This document shows, one piece after another, positions 48,230 through 59,707 of a stretch of 64,000 nucleotides of DNA; within the stretch, counting starts at the first letter, position 1; every line of letters starts with the position of its first letter. A model generated the notes under the pieces. The model saw only the letters and a list, made by a program, of their open reading frames with translations. It was not told the DNA's origin and ran no database searches. Source of the DNA: Molanna angustata (taxonomy: Eukaryota > Arthropoda > Insecta > Trichoptera > Molannidae); contig OY754968.1 in NCBI GenBank assembly GCA_963576475.1, positions 15,775,116-15,839,115 on the forward strand, read 5' to 3'. A program made the position numbers and the translations under genes.

Positions 48230-48800
48230 ACATATATGGTTTAATTGTTTCAAAAATTTGTTTTGTACATTCTCTATCTGTATGAGTAAAATAGACGGGG
48301 CTCCACGTAACCGAAGCAAAATCGAGAATGCTCCGCACATAGTTGTTATGGATTTTAATGATTTTTGCCACTCTATTATCAAAATATAACACCCTAAAAA
48401 CCTTTTCAATTGCATAATCAACATGATGTCTAAAAAGCAACATGCTTTCAATCAACACACTAAATCTCTAATTTCAGTACATCTTGCTTTTATTTCATGG
48501 TTAAGGTTAACAATAGATTTACTGTTCTGTGGTTAACAACAAATAATGGTTACTTCTTTCGAGTAAAGGTAATGCATTTGCATTTAAGAAAAGTTGATTG
48601 TTAGTGCAGTAATTGTATAATCTGTTCAAGTCTAATTGAATCTTATTGCAATAATTGATATTAGTGTTTTTTTGTAAATTTTCATGTTATCAGCAAAAAC
48701 CAAAAAGTCTGAATATTCAAAGCAGTGTGATATGTCATTTATACACAAGATGAACAGAACTGAACCCAAAAAGTAGAGGAAAAACCCATATGTATATGTA
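48230..48800 (-). pseudogene. CR1/Jockey-like LINE reverse transcriptase fossil
   Basis: On the minus strand: LFILCINDISHCFEYSDFLV and FADNMKIYK (the RT box FADD with D changed to N) near 48750-48680, then decay, then VDYAIEKVFRVLYF and YVRSILDFASVTWSPVYFTH (about 48440-48290). Multiple stops. The right 46-bp inverted repeat of the R1-like structure is at its end. Confidence 0.75.
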
Positions 48801-49772
48801 AAGTAGAGGTATCTACTTACACGAACTTGTGCCAGGTAGAAACTAAGCTACCAAGAAATAATTTTAAACCATCAACAATTTACCCGTATAATTCAATTAT
48901 GTTTTCAGCAGTTACCTAGACATAATAACATTAAGGTCTATAAAGTTATTTAAAATTAATATATTAAGTAATATCTTTTAATAAAATAGTACCCGCCATT
49001 ATATTACACTTGAAATGTTCTGGATCATTATTCAAATTCCACTATTAAACCTATAGATTTAGTTAAAGCATTATTCATAAAGGCTACTGTTCAAAATCAA
49101 ATTCATTCTTGGGGCGGTCATAAAATTTAAAATATTGCATAACTTTTTAACGGAGGCTTTTTTTAATGTCATGTATTCACGCTACAAAACAACGAATTTT
49201 CTTTGATAATGAAAATTATGGTCTCAATGTGGGGGCTCTTATTCATTACTTTAAATTTCATCTACTTACTTCTTAATATTGTAAAGCTTTTAAAGTTTTT
49301 TTCTTTCCTTTTATTTAAGGGAATAACTTTTAGGGCTGTGGTAAAATTGATTATCTTCACAAATAGAGAAATATTTGAACTTCAAAAGCTTTTACAACAC
49401 AGTTAACATAATTTAGGTTTTTACGTTCTTACAAAAAATATAACTATCTGAAACAACTAATGTACATACATAATAATATAGGTATAGTGTTTTATAAAAT
49501 AGGTACGCTTTCAAAAACTAAATTTCTCCCAGAATTTTACGTAGATAGCAGGTCGTGGATTGATTGTATATTTGTATGATTTAGAATCAAACTCTCGTTT
49601 TGATTTCAGTGATGATTTATTACAGACAATAAACGATATCGATCTATCGAAAACCATAATCAGAATGTTCTTTTATTTAATTGATAAAAAAAATCTTCAC
49701 GTTCCGAATAGACGGACAAGACAAGCTGTTCTGTTTCATGAGGTAGCAGCTACTACTTAACTCTCCGATACC
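48801..49772. other. no gene recognised
   Basis: A/T-rich; two short plus-strand open frames (49203, 49560) lack any domain. Confidence 0.45.
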
Positions 49773-49783
49773 GAGATTGCATA

Positions 49784-50398
49784 CATATAATATACCATCA
49801 AGCCATGTCCCTTGCGGAGTAGGCAGAGAGAACCGAACACCACATTTATCTATCCTGGCACGCATCCACCGCCTCGTCCACATTCATGCACCGTCTCATA
49901 CATGTTCGTCTATTGCTCACACTTCTTACATTTCCGTCTTTCAGAATATAGTTCACATGATCATGCTATCCTTTTAATGGGCGTCCCCGACCTCTCATTC
50001 CATTCCTTTCCGCTCTGTATATTTTCTTCGTCAGGCTCTCCTCATTCATTCTTCCCATGTGACCAAACCATTTCAATGTGTTCACTTTCATTCTAGTAAT
50101 GACATCTTTCTTCATCTTACATTCTTTCCTTATGTACTCATTTCTTACCCGGTCATACATCGTTCTATTACAAATTCATCTGAACGATCTCATTTCATCT
50201 GCATTGATTCTTCTTTTATGCGTCTTCTGCCATGTCCAGATTTCTCTTACACACGTCAAGGTTGGCACTACGATGGCTTTATGAATGGCAACTTTGACAT
50301 CCTTTGATATGTTGCAATTATTCATAATTGGTCTTAGTGCTCCATTCACTCTGTTTCCTGCCGTATCTCTTCTTTCGATTTCTTTATCAATCCGTCAA
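49784..50398 (-). pseudogene. RTE-type LINE, 5'-truncated, 11-bp target duplication
   Basis: Minus-strand C-terminal fragment with NEEYIRKECKMKKD-like, VNTLKWFGHMGRMNEESLTK and GMRGRGRPLKG pieces and several stops (for example after RPLKG and CQDR). The 3' end is ACATATAATATACCATCAAG. GAGATTGCATA flanks it at 49773-49783 and 50399-50409. Older than the copy at 20201. Confidence 0.88.
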
Positions 50399-50409
50399 GA
50401 GATTGCATA

Positions 50410-50686
50410 GGTTGGAAAATTAATTTTGATTTAATTGTTTATATGTGTGAACTATTTTATACTGTTTGTACGGTATCTATTTTTTTGACAATTTCGGATT
50501 CTATATTTTTATCTGTAATAATTTTTAGTATTGCAACACATAAATGGTTTATGCCGTATAATGTGTAAATAAATAAATATTTTATTAGTGTGTTCAAAAA
50601 ATATACTTCTTGAACATTTACCTCCAAATATGAGTACAAAAGTTTGTCAAATTAAAATTATATTCAAATCACAGAGATGATTGGTT
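50410..50686. other. possible 3' UTR of the minus-strand exon candidate
   Basis: Contains the minus-strand AATAAA at 50581-50586, about 100 nt after the stop codon of the candidate exon. Confidence 0.3.
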
Positions 50687-50938
50687 TCAAATAAGAGATA
50701 ACTCACATGAATAATATTCATAATATAAAAATAATACAATTAAACTCTTTAATATGATTTGTAGATGTTTGCGTGATGTTAAGGGTTTTGTAAAATAAAA
50801 ACTACGAATATTGACAGTATCTTTAACGGTTGACACGTGAATAGTTGCTCGTGTCGTTTGAATGACTGCGGTCTCCACTGTCGGTGTGAAACTGTCGGGG
50901 ATATTTACATTGCGGCTAATCAGAAATCTAATCTTCGC
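50687..50938 (-). CDS. candidate terminal coding exon of a host gene, unrecognised
   Basis: On the minus strand CACTGTTAATATATTTATTTCAG, a good branch site and acceptor, precedes an open segment from 50938: AKIRFLISRNVNIPDSFTPT, VETAVIQTTRATIHVSTVKD, TVNIR and then a more A/T-rich part to TGA at 50687-50689. AATAAA follows ~100 nt on. The first ~45 codons are GC-richer than the surroundings. It matches no transposon pattern. The A/T-rich second half may be intron if a weak donor (CGTAGTT) near 50800 is used. Upstream exons would lie at higher coordinates but none is visible. Confidence 0.35.
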   Translation of the reverse strand, partial: AKIRFLISRNVNIPDSFTPTVETAVIQTTRATIHVSTVKDTVNIRSFYFTKPLTSRKHLQIILKSLIVLFLYYEYYSCELSLI

Positions 50939-51556
50939 CTGAAATAAATATATTAACAGTGAAACTAAAACTGGTGTAATAATATTTTCCTTCTACAAGC
51001 TAAATAATTCAAAACGGTATTTTGTATCAGTGCAGGGTAAAACGAACAGAAAAAAAAACAATTTAATGAAGAAGGTACATTTCAAAGAGATAGTAGATGC
51101 AACTAAGAAATTATAAAAATATGTTGTTACTAAAGAAAACAAAGCGAAGAGCACATGAATTCTAGTAATGCGTGTATGATCCGATCTTATCTTAATAACT
51201 CAAACTCGCCATACATAATACAAAAGTTGATCCAACACAAATGAATGAAAGTGAAACTTGAGACGGGTTGATACTAAAAACAATAATTAATGCTTTTGAA
51301 ATGATATCATTCAGTATATGTAAGAAATTGGTATGTAATCAGGCAAGAAAATAAGAAATAAGAGATGACTGTTAATAAAAAGGGATTTTGAATAATGGAG
51401 AAACGGCCGATGAAAAAAAATGTATTTTAAAGATAGTGAATTAGCTTTGTGAAATAGTGACGTTGCAATACACCGCACCGTCCTTAGTGTTTATTATAAA
51501 AAACAACATATAACTAAGTTAAGTTTTTATAACATATCAACATATTAATACTCCTT
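50939..51556. other. no gene recognised
   Basis: If the exon at 50938 is real, this is its upstream intron. A/T-rich. Confidence 0.4.
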
Positions 51557-51762
51557 TATTAATACAGCAGCCCGACTGTGGAACGATCTTCCGAATTCTG
51601 TGTTTCCACCTTCGTACAACCCGGGTCTTTTTAAAATCCGAATTAATAAACTCTTTTCTAGATTGCAAACCCCTCCCGACGCTACGTAGTGCGCTTCTTC
51701 GGAAGAGTAAAATGGACCCAAATCCTAATAGCTAACGTCCCCTACGTAGACATGTTAAAAAA
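51557..51762 (+). pseudogene. CR1/Jockey-type LINE 3' end, second copy of the 18.5-kb family
   Basis: Reads FINTAARLWNDLPNSVFPPS and NPGLFKIRINKLFSRLQTPP, then stop, 3' UTR with CCCCTACGTAGACATGTT and an A run. Nearly identical to the minus-strand piece at 18523-18740. Confidence 0.85.
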
Positions 51763-52559
51763 AAAATATTACTGTCATTTTACTAAACTATTCTATTTTT
51801 GAAATAAAAACCTTTATTGTCAAATAAACATTAAGCATTACATAGATGGACATAAAGCGGTATTAAAACTTTTAATCACTCCAAACTCTTTTGGGTGAAA
51901 TTGTTTCTCTTACACAATGGACCACCTCAAAAGCACTTGAAAATTTAATACGACAATCCGATTTAGAATGAATATTAGATGATATTTCAAAGGAATAAAC
52001 ATTCGGTTGTACTTTTCGTTGGGCCTTTCGTGGAATATTTAACAGAGAGGTATGATAATTATTACCTACAGTCGCTTGTCTAATCTATTTACAGGCTGCC
52101 TAATTTATTAAAGCACGGAATGATCCTACAATAATTTTAATAAAAACGCAATTAGACGAACCTTTTTTGATATTCTTATTATAAGGAATGATTTATTATA
52201 TCACAAAAGAATAAACTTTCACTGTAGGTTCACTTATATGAAATCTGCTAACCCCACTTTGGTCGTAATATTAAATCGTTACTTGTTGACGGTATTGATA
52301 TTACATGACCACCCAAAATGTTTAGTTTAATCTATGTTCTTATTAAGATATCAACAAGGTTTATTTAGATTCACAGGACAATATTGTTTCAGCCGATAAG
52401 TCCTTATCATCTATTAAACTTTGTGAAGGTCTAATATGAAAGGATATAAATCTATTTCTTCTTCTTCATTTAGTAGTCATGTTTGTCAGTAATTCAAAAA
52501 CTATGCCTCCTGAGATAACGAAGTCCAAATAATCTTCCATTTCTTGGATAGACGGCGAC
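51763..52559. other. AT-rich DNA, nothing recognised
   Basis: No supported gene. Confidence 0.45.
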
Positions 52560-52885
52560 CAGAAGGGATTTCATTTGCTGCTATATACGCAATTCTATCA
52601 CTGCCCCTCCAATGTCTTCTTCTCTATTAATCTCGATATCCTCTATATTATGTATATCTCGAAGTCCTCTATTCCACATGTTTTTCGTATTCCAACATCG
52701 CGAACACGACCTCGAAGAGTTTTCCCAGTGATTGATCTTAGAACCTTCATTTATGTTGTCCTTAGGAGACCTTTGATTCGTACAGTGTCTGCTCGCGTTT
52801 CCATAGCATACGTCATGATCGTTCGCACGCATGTTATATATTCTGACCAAGCTGTCAATAGGCATGTGTTTATTTTTCCAGACAA
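52560..52885 (-). pseudogene. LINE reverse transcriptase C-terminal fossil (RTE-like)
   Basis: On the minus strand: MTYAMETRADTVRIKGLLRT and MKVLRSITGKTLRGRVRDVG, then IRKTCGIED. The order ETRADT...LLRTTxMKVLRxIxGxTLRxRxR is a common motif of RTE-like LINE ends. Several stops and frame changes. Confidence 0.75.
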
Positions 52886-54830
52886 TATTTGTTGAATAAA
52901 TGAAATAAAAATATTTATTGAACCTAAATTAGAACTTTGATTAAGTAAAATCTTTCGATTGACTGCATTTATTTAAAATATAAAGTAAATATTCTAACAT
53001 TAAATGAAAAGGAAATCATATGTTGTGATGTACCAATAGAAAATATAAAACAGCGTTTTTTTTTGTGTGTTCACTTCATTTGATAGGTGACAACAGGAAA
53101 GAATTCGAGCTGTTCAAATTTTGATGGGGAAAGTCTTCGAGAGAATAATATGAAATTGTATGGAGACCATTTCGATACGCAAATGTTTACAAACATTTTC
53201 GCTGGTAAATCTTTTTTTAACCTTTTCTTTTGATTTTTGTATACTTGAATATTTCTTTTTGTATGTCTTTGTGGGTCTTTCAATAAATCACGCACACCAA
53301 TTTGATACGAGTTAAGAAAGATTCAGGGTAAGGACATGACTAAAATCGCAACATCTTCACGTATTTAGGGATTCTAATAAAAACTTTATTTTTATTTTGT
53401 TATTACAAAACGTTTTTAAACATATTTTTTGCCCCGTTTCATGTGTTTCACATTGAGTATAATTTATTGGGAATGTTGTTACACAAATTCCTATTTGTAA
53501 AGGTCATCGAATATTTATTAGCTTTTGAAAATTATCTTAAGTTACATGTTGTTTCAGTGGATAACGTAGTAGCATAGCAAACACCGTTTCCATTTTTTAC
53601 GAGATATAATCTTCTAGAAGCTTTTGAAAATAAGTTTTGAAAAAGTTAACTTGGGATTGATCGTACGATAAATTTTCGTTGTTTGCTTAATTTTACAATA
53701 ATAACACTCAGTACCTAACTCAATGATTGTACGACGTTGTGGAACTAATTTGATGGCATTGTATCATTTTAAAATAGAAGAATATAAAATACAATCAATA
53801 TTCGGTACCTCCCATCAGTATAAGATTAAGAAACTGACTGTTAATTTAATATTTTTTTTAATTAGCAAATTGATATAAAAAATAACACAACTAGTTACCC
53901 AAATAGATAAACCTAAGGTATTTTGTTTAGCCAAAGGGCAGATAAAATAGATTATGAAAAAGGAAACAAATGTTATGATACTATGTTCAACCTTAATTTA
54001 GCAAAGCAGACATACATACATTATAATATATATATGTTTAGGAATACCATGCTTTCAATCTATTAGGGAACTATTAAATAATGAAAATTTGAAATCCATT
54101 ATTGCTCATTTGTTATTCAGCCATACTGTATCTGGTAGGTACCATTTCTTATTCCATTTAATTAGTATTGATGCATACCTACATATTATTCAAAGTGATA
54201 TATTAACAATGTTTGATTAAATCAAATCATCTTTTTCCATTTCATCTAAATATTATTATATTACATTCTCCATCGTATATTTTACGTATTTTACCGTGTA
54301 TTTCATAATTATATCTATGAAATGTATGTAGATACACAAAAAGGCTAGTACATAATATTTTAATGTCGATTGTACATAAAATACAATAATGATAATCGTA
54401 TGAGATTTTTTTCCATGAATTCAGATTTTTCAAGGTTCTTACAAGAAACCGATATAAAAATTGAGTAAGTACAAGAATATAAATATCGACTTAGCAAACA
54501 ATTAAAAGAGTTTTATAAATAAAACTAATAGAGCTTATCTATCTGTTTATTGATTGCTTTTGTTATTTTTTTTAAATAATATACTGTTTTGACCAAAGAA
54601 AAACTAATTCCCACACCAATGACTCTGCATTATGAGCAATGTACCTACCTGTCCATTAAAATATAGGAAGGCGATAGACGTCCGAAATATTTCGTAGAAC
54701 ACAACATAATAATTTAGTCACTAGAATCAAAAACTTATTTTTGAATTAATTTTTAAGTTCAAGGTTTTTGTTCAATTATATATTCTATTATTAAATTGGA
54801 GACCCTAATATCTAATATAATAGAAGAAGT
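52886..54830. other. no gene recognised
   Basis: A 74-codon minus-strand frame (53295-53071, lysine-rich, no ATG at its start) has no recognisable domain. The rest is A/T-rich. Confidence 0.4.
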
Positions 54831-54968
54831 GTAGGGAGACCACAGAAGAGATGGATTGATGACATTGTCGAACTGGTGGGACATGGGTGGAAGTAGAGTG
54901 CCCAGGACAGAGAGAAATGGAAAACCCAGGAAGAGGCTTATATTCAGCAGTGGAGTGAAAGGGGCTAA
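54831..54968 (+). pseudogene. LINE reverse transcriptase C-terminal tail
   Basis: Reads GRPQKRWIDDIVELVGHGWK, stop, SAQDREKWKTQEEAYIQQWS, then ERG and stop, followed by AAAAAGAAGAAGAAG. One in-frame TAG. Confidence 0.85.
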
Positions 54969-55549
54969 AAAGAAGAAGAAGAAGATATAGTCTATTCTAT
55001 GTACACATTTGTTGCGACCGTGTGTGTATTTTTTTTTAATGTGTCAGTCATGTGTATACTTTACAATACTTTACCATTTTACAAAAATATTTTCGGGATA
55101 GTTTGACCATAAAATATATAATTCTGCAATTTAAATTCAACTACGGAATATTGCAGCTGTCGGTCAATGGTCGTATTTTAAATACATATATACTTCTCAG
55201 ACCGATTGGATAATAACAATCGTGAATTGTTATTATCCAATCGGTCGATTATAGTGTTTTAATATTTTAGGTATTACATTTACTTTCATCTGCTGGATTT
55301 AGGCCTCATCTAGTTGTCTCCGCTCATAACTTCTTTGAGCTTTTCATATCCATCAACTACCAGCGACGGGCCTTTTTGAGGCCAGCCTATATTCCCTTTT
55401 TCTCTGTCTATTCCCTGTCTGGCAACATAACCTGCCCGATGCCATTTAAGTTTGACTATCACATCGACATATTTTGCTAGCGTTTCATTTCCTCATTTTT
55501 AATTCTGTCTCCTAGACATACACCTACGTAGCATTTACCTTTACATAGA
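54969..55549. other. no gene; contains a perfect hairpin
   Basis: At 55200-55246, 21-bp perfect arms GACCGATTGGATAATAACAA(T) with a 5-nt loop. 55310-55480 is less A/T-rich but unassigned. Confidence 0.6.
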
Positions 55550-55722
55550 ATGGTTGAGGGTACAACTGGCAGAGGGCGTCCCCGCCGAGAGTATTTAGAA
55601 CAGGTGTGCCGTGACATGCAGTGTACCTCTTACACGGAGATGAAAAGAGTCGCTGAAGACCGAGCGGAGTGGAGGAGGAGATGCATCAATTTAATGCTGC
55701 CAACCAATCTTCAGGATTGAAA
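55550..55722 (+). pseudogene. LINE reverse transcriptase C-terminal tail
   Basis: Uninterrupted GRGRPRREYLEQVCRDMQCT, then KRVAEDRAEWRRRCINLMLP, ending TGA, with an AAAAGAAGAAGAAT tail. The pattern GRPRxxYLxQ...AxDRxxWRxR is the usual LINE end. Confidence 0.85.
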
Positions 55723-56235
55723 CAAAAGAAGAAGAATAAGATCACGGAGTGGAATATCTTTGTCAGGAAATGATTAACTTTCCCAACGGCATTACAATAA
55801 TTTTAAGCAAATGAATGATTGTCTTATTCCTTTAAGATATGCGTACCCTTATTCCTAGAAATCGAGTTACGAAACATAAAAACATTTCTCTCACAGAAAA
55901 ACTAGAAGCATGATATATGTAAGAAGGTTGTTGTTATTTAAGTCAATTCTTTTCTTATATTTTAAAAATTTCCTAAGGAAAAACAAAAAACAACGTACAC
56001 TCCTAACTACTACACATCTACCGTTCTTAATTTGAATATCCATATCACATTTTATTTTTTTCTTTATCACAACATTTAAATTATTGTCATTAAAAATATA
56101 TAACTGCTGCCCAACTAGGTATACCTGTTCTAGGGCTAGCAGTGGACATATTATTATATTTCACAAGAGACATATAGGTTGTTCCTATTTGCATTTTTAA
56201 AAAGTATCTTAACAATATAAACTTAACTATTGCAC
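55723..56235. other. no gene recognised
   Basis: A/T-rich; 56106-56142 carries the CTGCCCAACTAGG...CCTGTTCTAGGGC motif. Confidence 0.4.
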
Positions 56236-56465
56236 ACAGATTCTTCTTCTTTTCCTCATCCTTCTCCCATATTTGTTTTGGATTCTGCTCTCCATATTTT
56301 CATCCTCCATGCCTCTCTATCTTGCGCCATTATTTCATTTAATTGTGCCTTTTTCAACTCCTTCTCCATAACGCTCCACCATGTGAGTTTGGGTCGGCCT
56401 CTGCCTCTCCTGCCTTCCTGAATTCCCAATGCTGTATGGCCTGCATGGTCATCATGCCTCATCAC
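56236..56465 (-). pseudogene. LINE reverse transcriptase C-terminal tail
   Basis: Minus strand: MMRHDDHAGHTALGIQEGRR, GRGRPKLTWWSVMEKELKKA and AQDREAWRMKIWRAESKTNM, a LINE end related to those at 54831 and 55550. It abuts and truncates the gypsy remnant. Confidence 0.8.
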
Positions 56466-56494
56466 ATGGCCATTGTGTTGTTTATTATTTACGT

Positions 56495-57200
56495 TTACAA
56501 TAAATATTTCAATACGTTTTTTCCAGATAACTTGTTTATTATTTCATCATATGTGGGTATGCTATAATGTTCTCTTCTGATGTACTTATTCAAATGAATT
56601 GGATTAATGCATAATCTTAAATCTTTATTTTCTTTTTCAACAATTACCAAATTATTTACCCAATCAGTTGGTTCTGTCACTTTTGATAGAACCCCTTTGT
56701 TTTATAAATTATTTAATGTTAATTTAAATCTGTCATATATACTAAACGGAATTTTTCGTAATTGTTTTACTACCGGTATAGCATCCTATTTCAATTTAAT
56801 ATCATAATATTTAAATGGTAGCTTACCTAGACCGGTAAAAACATCTTTATATTTATTTACAAAATTTTCTTTATTATCGCTGTAAGTTAAATCATATATC
56901 CTCTTTATTAAATTCATTTCCTGGCAAGTTTCTAATCCTAAGATTGGTGCCGATGATACCTCAGCAACCACAAATTCAATATTGTAAAATTTATTTTTAT
57001 CTTTACATTTGATATTAATTATTCCCTTTGAATTCAATTGAAATCCCCCATATTTTCAACATACACTCTTTTTTTTTAAATCATACTTTTATCTACCTAT
57101 ACCTAATTAATCAAGTATGTTTAAAGGTAACACATTTATATTTGCACCAGAATCAATCTTAAATTTAACCGGAATTTTATTAATTAAAATTGTATGATAC
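56495..57200 (-). pseudogene. gypsy protease and start of reverse transcriptase
   Basis: The protease active site IDSGANINVLP lies at about 57160-57120, then a stop and frame change, then APILGLETCQEMNLIK (end of protease). The RT begins with FKYYDIKLK and continues VTEPTDWVNNLVIVEKENKD, LRLCINPIHLNKYIRREHYS; PxxWVNxxVxVxKxxxxLRxCxDPxxLNxxIxREHY is the RT fingers motif of the mag clade. The palm with YxDD is missing because the element is cut at 56495. Several stops in between. Confidence 0.85.
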
Positions 57201-57244
57201 CATTGAATAGCTACCTTGTTTCTATTAAAACATTCTACTGCAAA

Positions 57245-57970
57245 ATGATTCATTTTTTCACATACCTATATTACATTTTTTCCATATGCTGGACATTTCT
57301 TAATTCCATGTTCTCTCCCACATTTTTTACATAAATATTTCTTATACCTATTTTTAGAGTAGGTATTATTATTATTATTAGTTATTATTACTATTATCTT
57401 TAAAATTATTAGTTGCAAACACTTCTTCTGTCACGATGTCATTATTATTACCCGTAATAAATTGATTTTGTGTTTCGCTCAATTCGGCAATCATAGCACT
57501 CTCTTCCGTTGTTTTTAACAATTCTTGTCTTGTATTTATGTTCTTCATGCCTGTTATTAGTTGATTTTTAATCATTATTTCACTATAACTTTCTTCACAT
57601 TTTACACATTGAAAGTTACATTTATTAGCTTGATGTTTTAATTCAATAACGTAATCCTTTAAAGCTTGTTTCGTTTTTTGTTCCAATTTATTAAATTTGT
57701 ATATTTCAATTGTTGTATTTTTAATTGGTTCACAATATTCATCAAAGAATGTTATTACTTCTTCAAATGTTGCGGTCTCTTTATTGTCAAAATTTTGGTA
57801 GATTGATAATCCCTTGTCATCTATGTTGCTTAACAAAATCGCCATTTTTTGTTCATCTTTGCATTTGACATTTTCTGTCAAATTAAGTCGTATATTTATC
57901 CTTCTTTTGAAGATTTGCCACCTATTTTTTAATTGTCCTCTTCGAAACTAAATAGATTTCTTGTATCCAT
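57245..57970 (-). pseudogene. gypsy gag remnant with zinc knuckles
   Basis: A first ATG at 57970 gives MDTRNLFSFEEDN and a stop; the longest open part is 57881-57378, an acidic/polar capsid-like region (AILLSNIDDKGLSIYQNFDN, ELKHQANKCNFQ) typical of mag-clade gag. It is followed by CKKCGREHGIKKC (CX2CX3HX4C) and CEKMNHFAVEC, the paired nucleic-acid-binding knuckles. Frames are broken in several places. Confidence 0.8.
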
Positions 57971-58020
57971 TCTGTATTAATATTATTTAGTAGTTCACTA
58001 CTATTTTATTCGTTTATTTT

Positions 58021-58033
58021 ACCCGGGGCACCA
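58021..58033 (-). other. primer-binding site of the gypsy remnant
   Basis: Minus strand TGGTGCCCCGGGT directly after ...ACACA; TGG start and position between LTR end and gag fit a tRNA-complementary primer site. Confidence 0.6.
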
Positions 58034-58034
58034 T

Positions 58035-58925
58035 GTGTTGTTTTATATTTTTATTATTAACAATAGGCGTGATGACAGTAATAAAAAATCATTGAAATTA
58101 TGATTTTATAAAAAAAAATATGTTATAAAGATTTGAAAAAATATATTTATTTTCATTTTAAAAGAGCGAATAATATTAATATTATTAAAATAAAAATACA
58201 AAATATATTTGTCCGCCATTTTATGTGAAACACCAATCAGAGCGCATGACGTCACCATATTGTTACTGTCAATTGTGTTTGTTACTGTCAACTGTAGTGT
58301 TGTTCGAAATGGCTATTTTTTTCAAAACAAGCTATTTGGAATATGCTGCTTATTTTTAACATGCTATTTTTATTTATTGATTTATTTGGTTTATTTGGGA
58401 CGATAAACCAAATAATATCGCTATCCGCTCTATTGAATCGTTGACGCATCTGTTATAACACGCACCGAGTATTGTAACGTGGTGGAGAATATTTAACGTT
58501 TCAGAAATAAATAACTCGGTGGCTTTCATTGCTTGATTATAAAATAAAATGATGTTATTATATTGTTTGTGGGAGTTGTACAGTGTTACATGAGGTTGAA
58601 ATGGAAATACACAATGTATTATGATGAATCTAATATACATATGGGATAATTGTTATGATTCATATACATATTATGATTAATATATTAAAAAAAAAATAGA
58701 ATGTTATGTAATAGGTGTGATGACTGTAAGAAAAAATCATTGAAATTATGATTTTAAAAAAATAAAATAGGTTATAAAGATTTAAAAAATGTACTTATTT
58801 TCATTTTAAAGGAGTGAATAATAATATTATAAATATAAAAATACAAAATGTGTTAGTCCGCCATTTTATGAGAAAAAACAATCAGAGCGCACGACGTCAT
58901 AGTATGGTCGCGTCAATTCTTCTGA
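58035..58925 (-). repeat. LTR-like DNA with two direct ~220-bp repeats
   Basis: 58060-58275 and 58697-58920 are the same sequence at ~75-80% (GTGATGACAGTAA, AAATCATTGAAATTATGATTTT, GTCCGCCATTTTATG, AATCAGAGCGCA(T/C)GACGTCA) about 637 bp apart, same orientation. Likely the gypsy LTR and a second LTR copy. Each has, on the minus strand, GACGTCA (CRE-like) next to GATTGG (inverted CCAAT), plausible LTR promoter elements. Confidence 0.65.
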
Positions 58926-59105
58926 TAGTCTTCAATACAATTTGTCGGTCTGGACAATGTTTATTTTGGTGTTTTTGATATATTAATATTTTAATTAGGT
59001 ACTTAAAACTAAAACAAAACAATAAAATAGCAATGGAACAAGGATTCATCAAAGCAAATAGTTTCAATTTACCTAGATACTCGCCTACCTATCGGGGGAT
59101 ACTAT

Positions 59106-59707
59106 GGGCCGGTATTACAGTGTCAGTTTAAGAGCTAAACTCAAGTTTCACAAAAATATAGCGTATTACAGTGTCCGTTTAGGCCTAATCTTCCCTCAAA
59201 TATGTCACTAAAACGACAAATATTTAACTCAACGTTTCTGGCAGATTAAGTACTTAACTGTGAGTCAACTGTCATTTGCTAGGCAACTCGTGTAGTTTCA
59301 GTTTCTATCACTAGAGGCGTTAGGCAACGTGTGTAGTTTCAGTGTTGTATCACTAAAGGCGTTAGTTGTATCGACGGTGGCGCCACACAATAAAACAAAC
59401 TGACAGCCGTATTGAACATGGGCATTTAAAAGCATTATTTTGGTGAAAAAAATTAAATTTACCATGTTGGATAGTAAAACAATGGTATTTAAAGTCGTAG
59501 CGTCCCGTTTTGTATTTCGTATTATTTGAGGTTATTTAAATTTGACAGATAATAACCACAGAAAAAGTGAAATATGTCTATAATTGAAGATTTAGTAACT
59601 GACATGTTATATTGCACTGTAATACGGAAATGGATTCAATCTCCCCTTAACATTAATCTTGAGTTTAACAAACTCAATGAGTTGAGGGCCGACTGTAATA
59701 TCGGGCC
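59106..59707. mobile_element. MITE-like element with GGGCCGGTATTACAGT ends
   Basis: 602 bp. Left GGGCCGGTATTACAGTG, right GGCCCGATATTACAGTC on the opposite strand; inside both arms TTAAACTCAAG-type segments also mirror each other. The left end has a second copy of TATTACAGTGTC at 59162. No coding capacity; target duplication unclear. Confidence 0.7.

Larger units (their letters stand above)
56490..58034 (-). mobile_element. mag-like Ty3/gypsy LTR retrotransposon remnant
   Basis: Minus-strand order: LTR-like repeat (from 58035 upward), primer-binding site TGGTGCCCCGGGT (58033-58021), gag (57970-57350), CCHC knuckles (~57340-57250), protease (~57190-57050), start of reverse transcriptase (57000-56495), then truncated. 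No integrase or 3' LTR is present in the expected direction. Confidence 0.85.

Noticed and set aside
53071..53295. 74-codon lysine-rich minus-strand frame
   Set aside because: No ATG at its start, no domain, no splice sites I trust; left unannotated as a gene.
58106..58640. Short frames in the LTR-like region
   Set aside because: Lie in repeated non-coding LTR-like DNA, with no domain.
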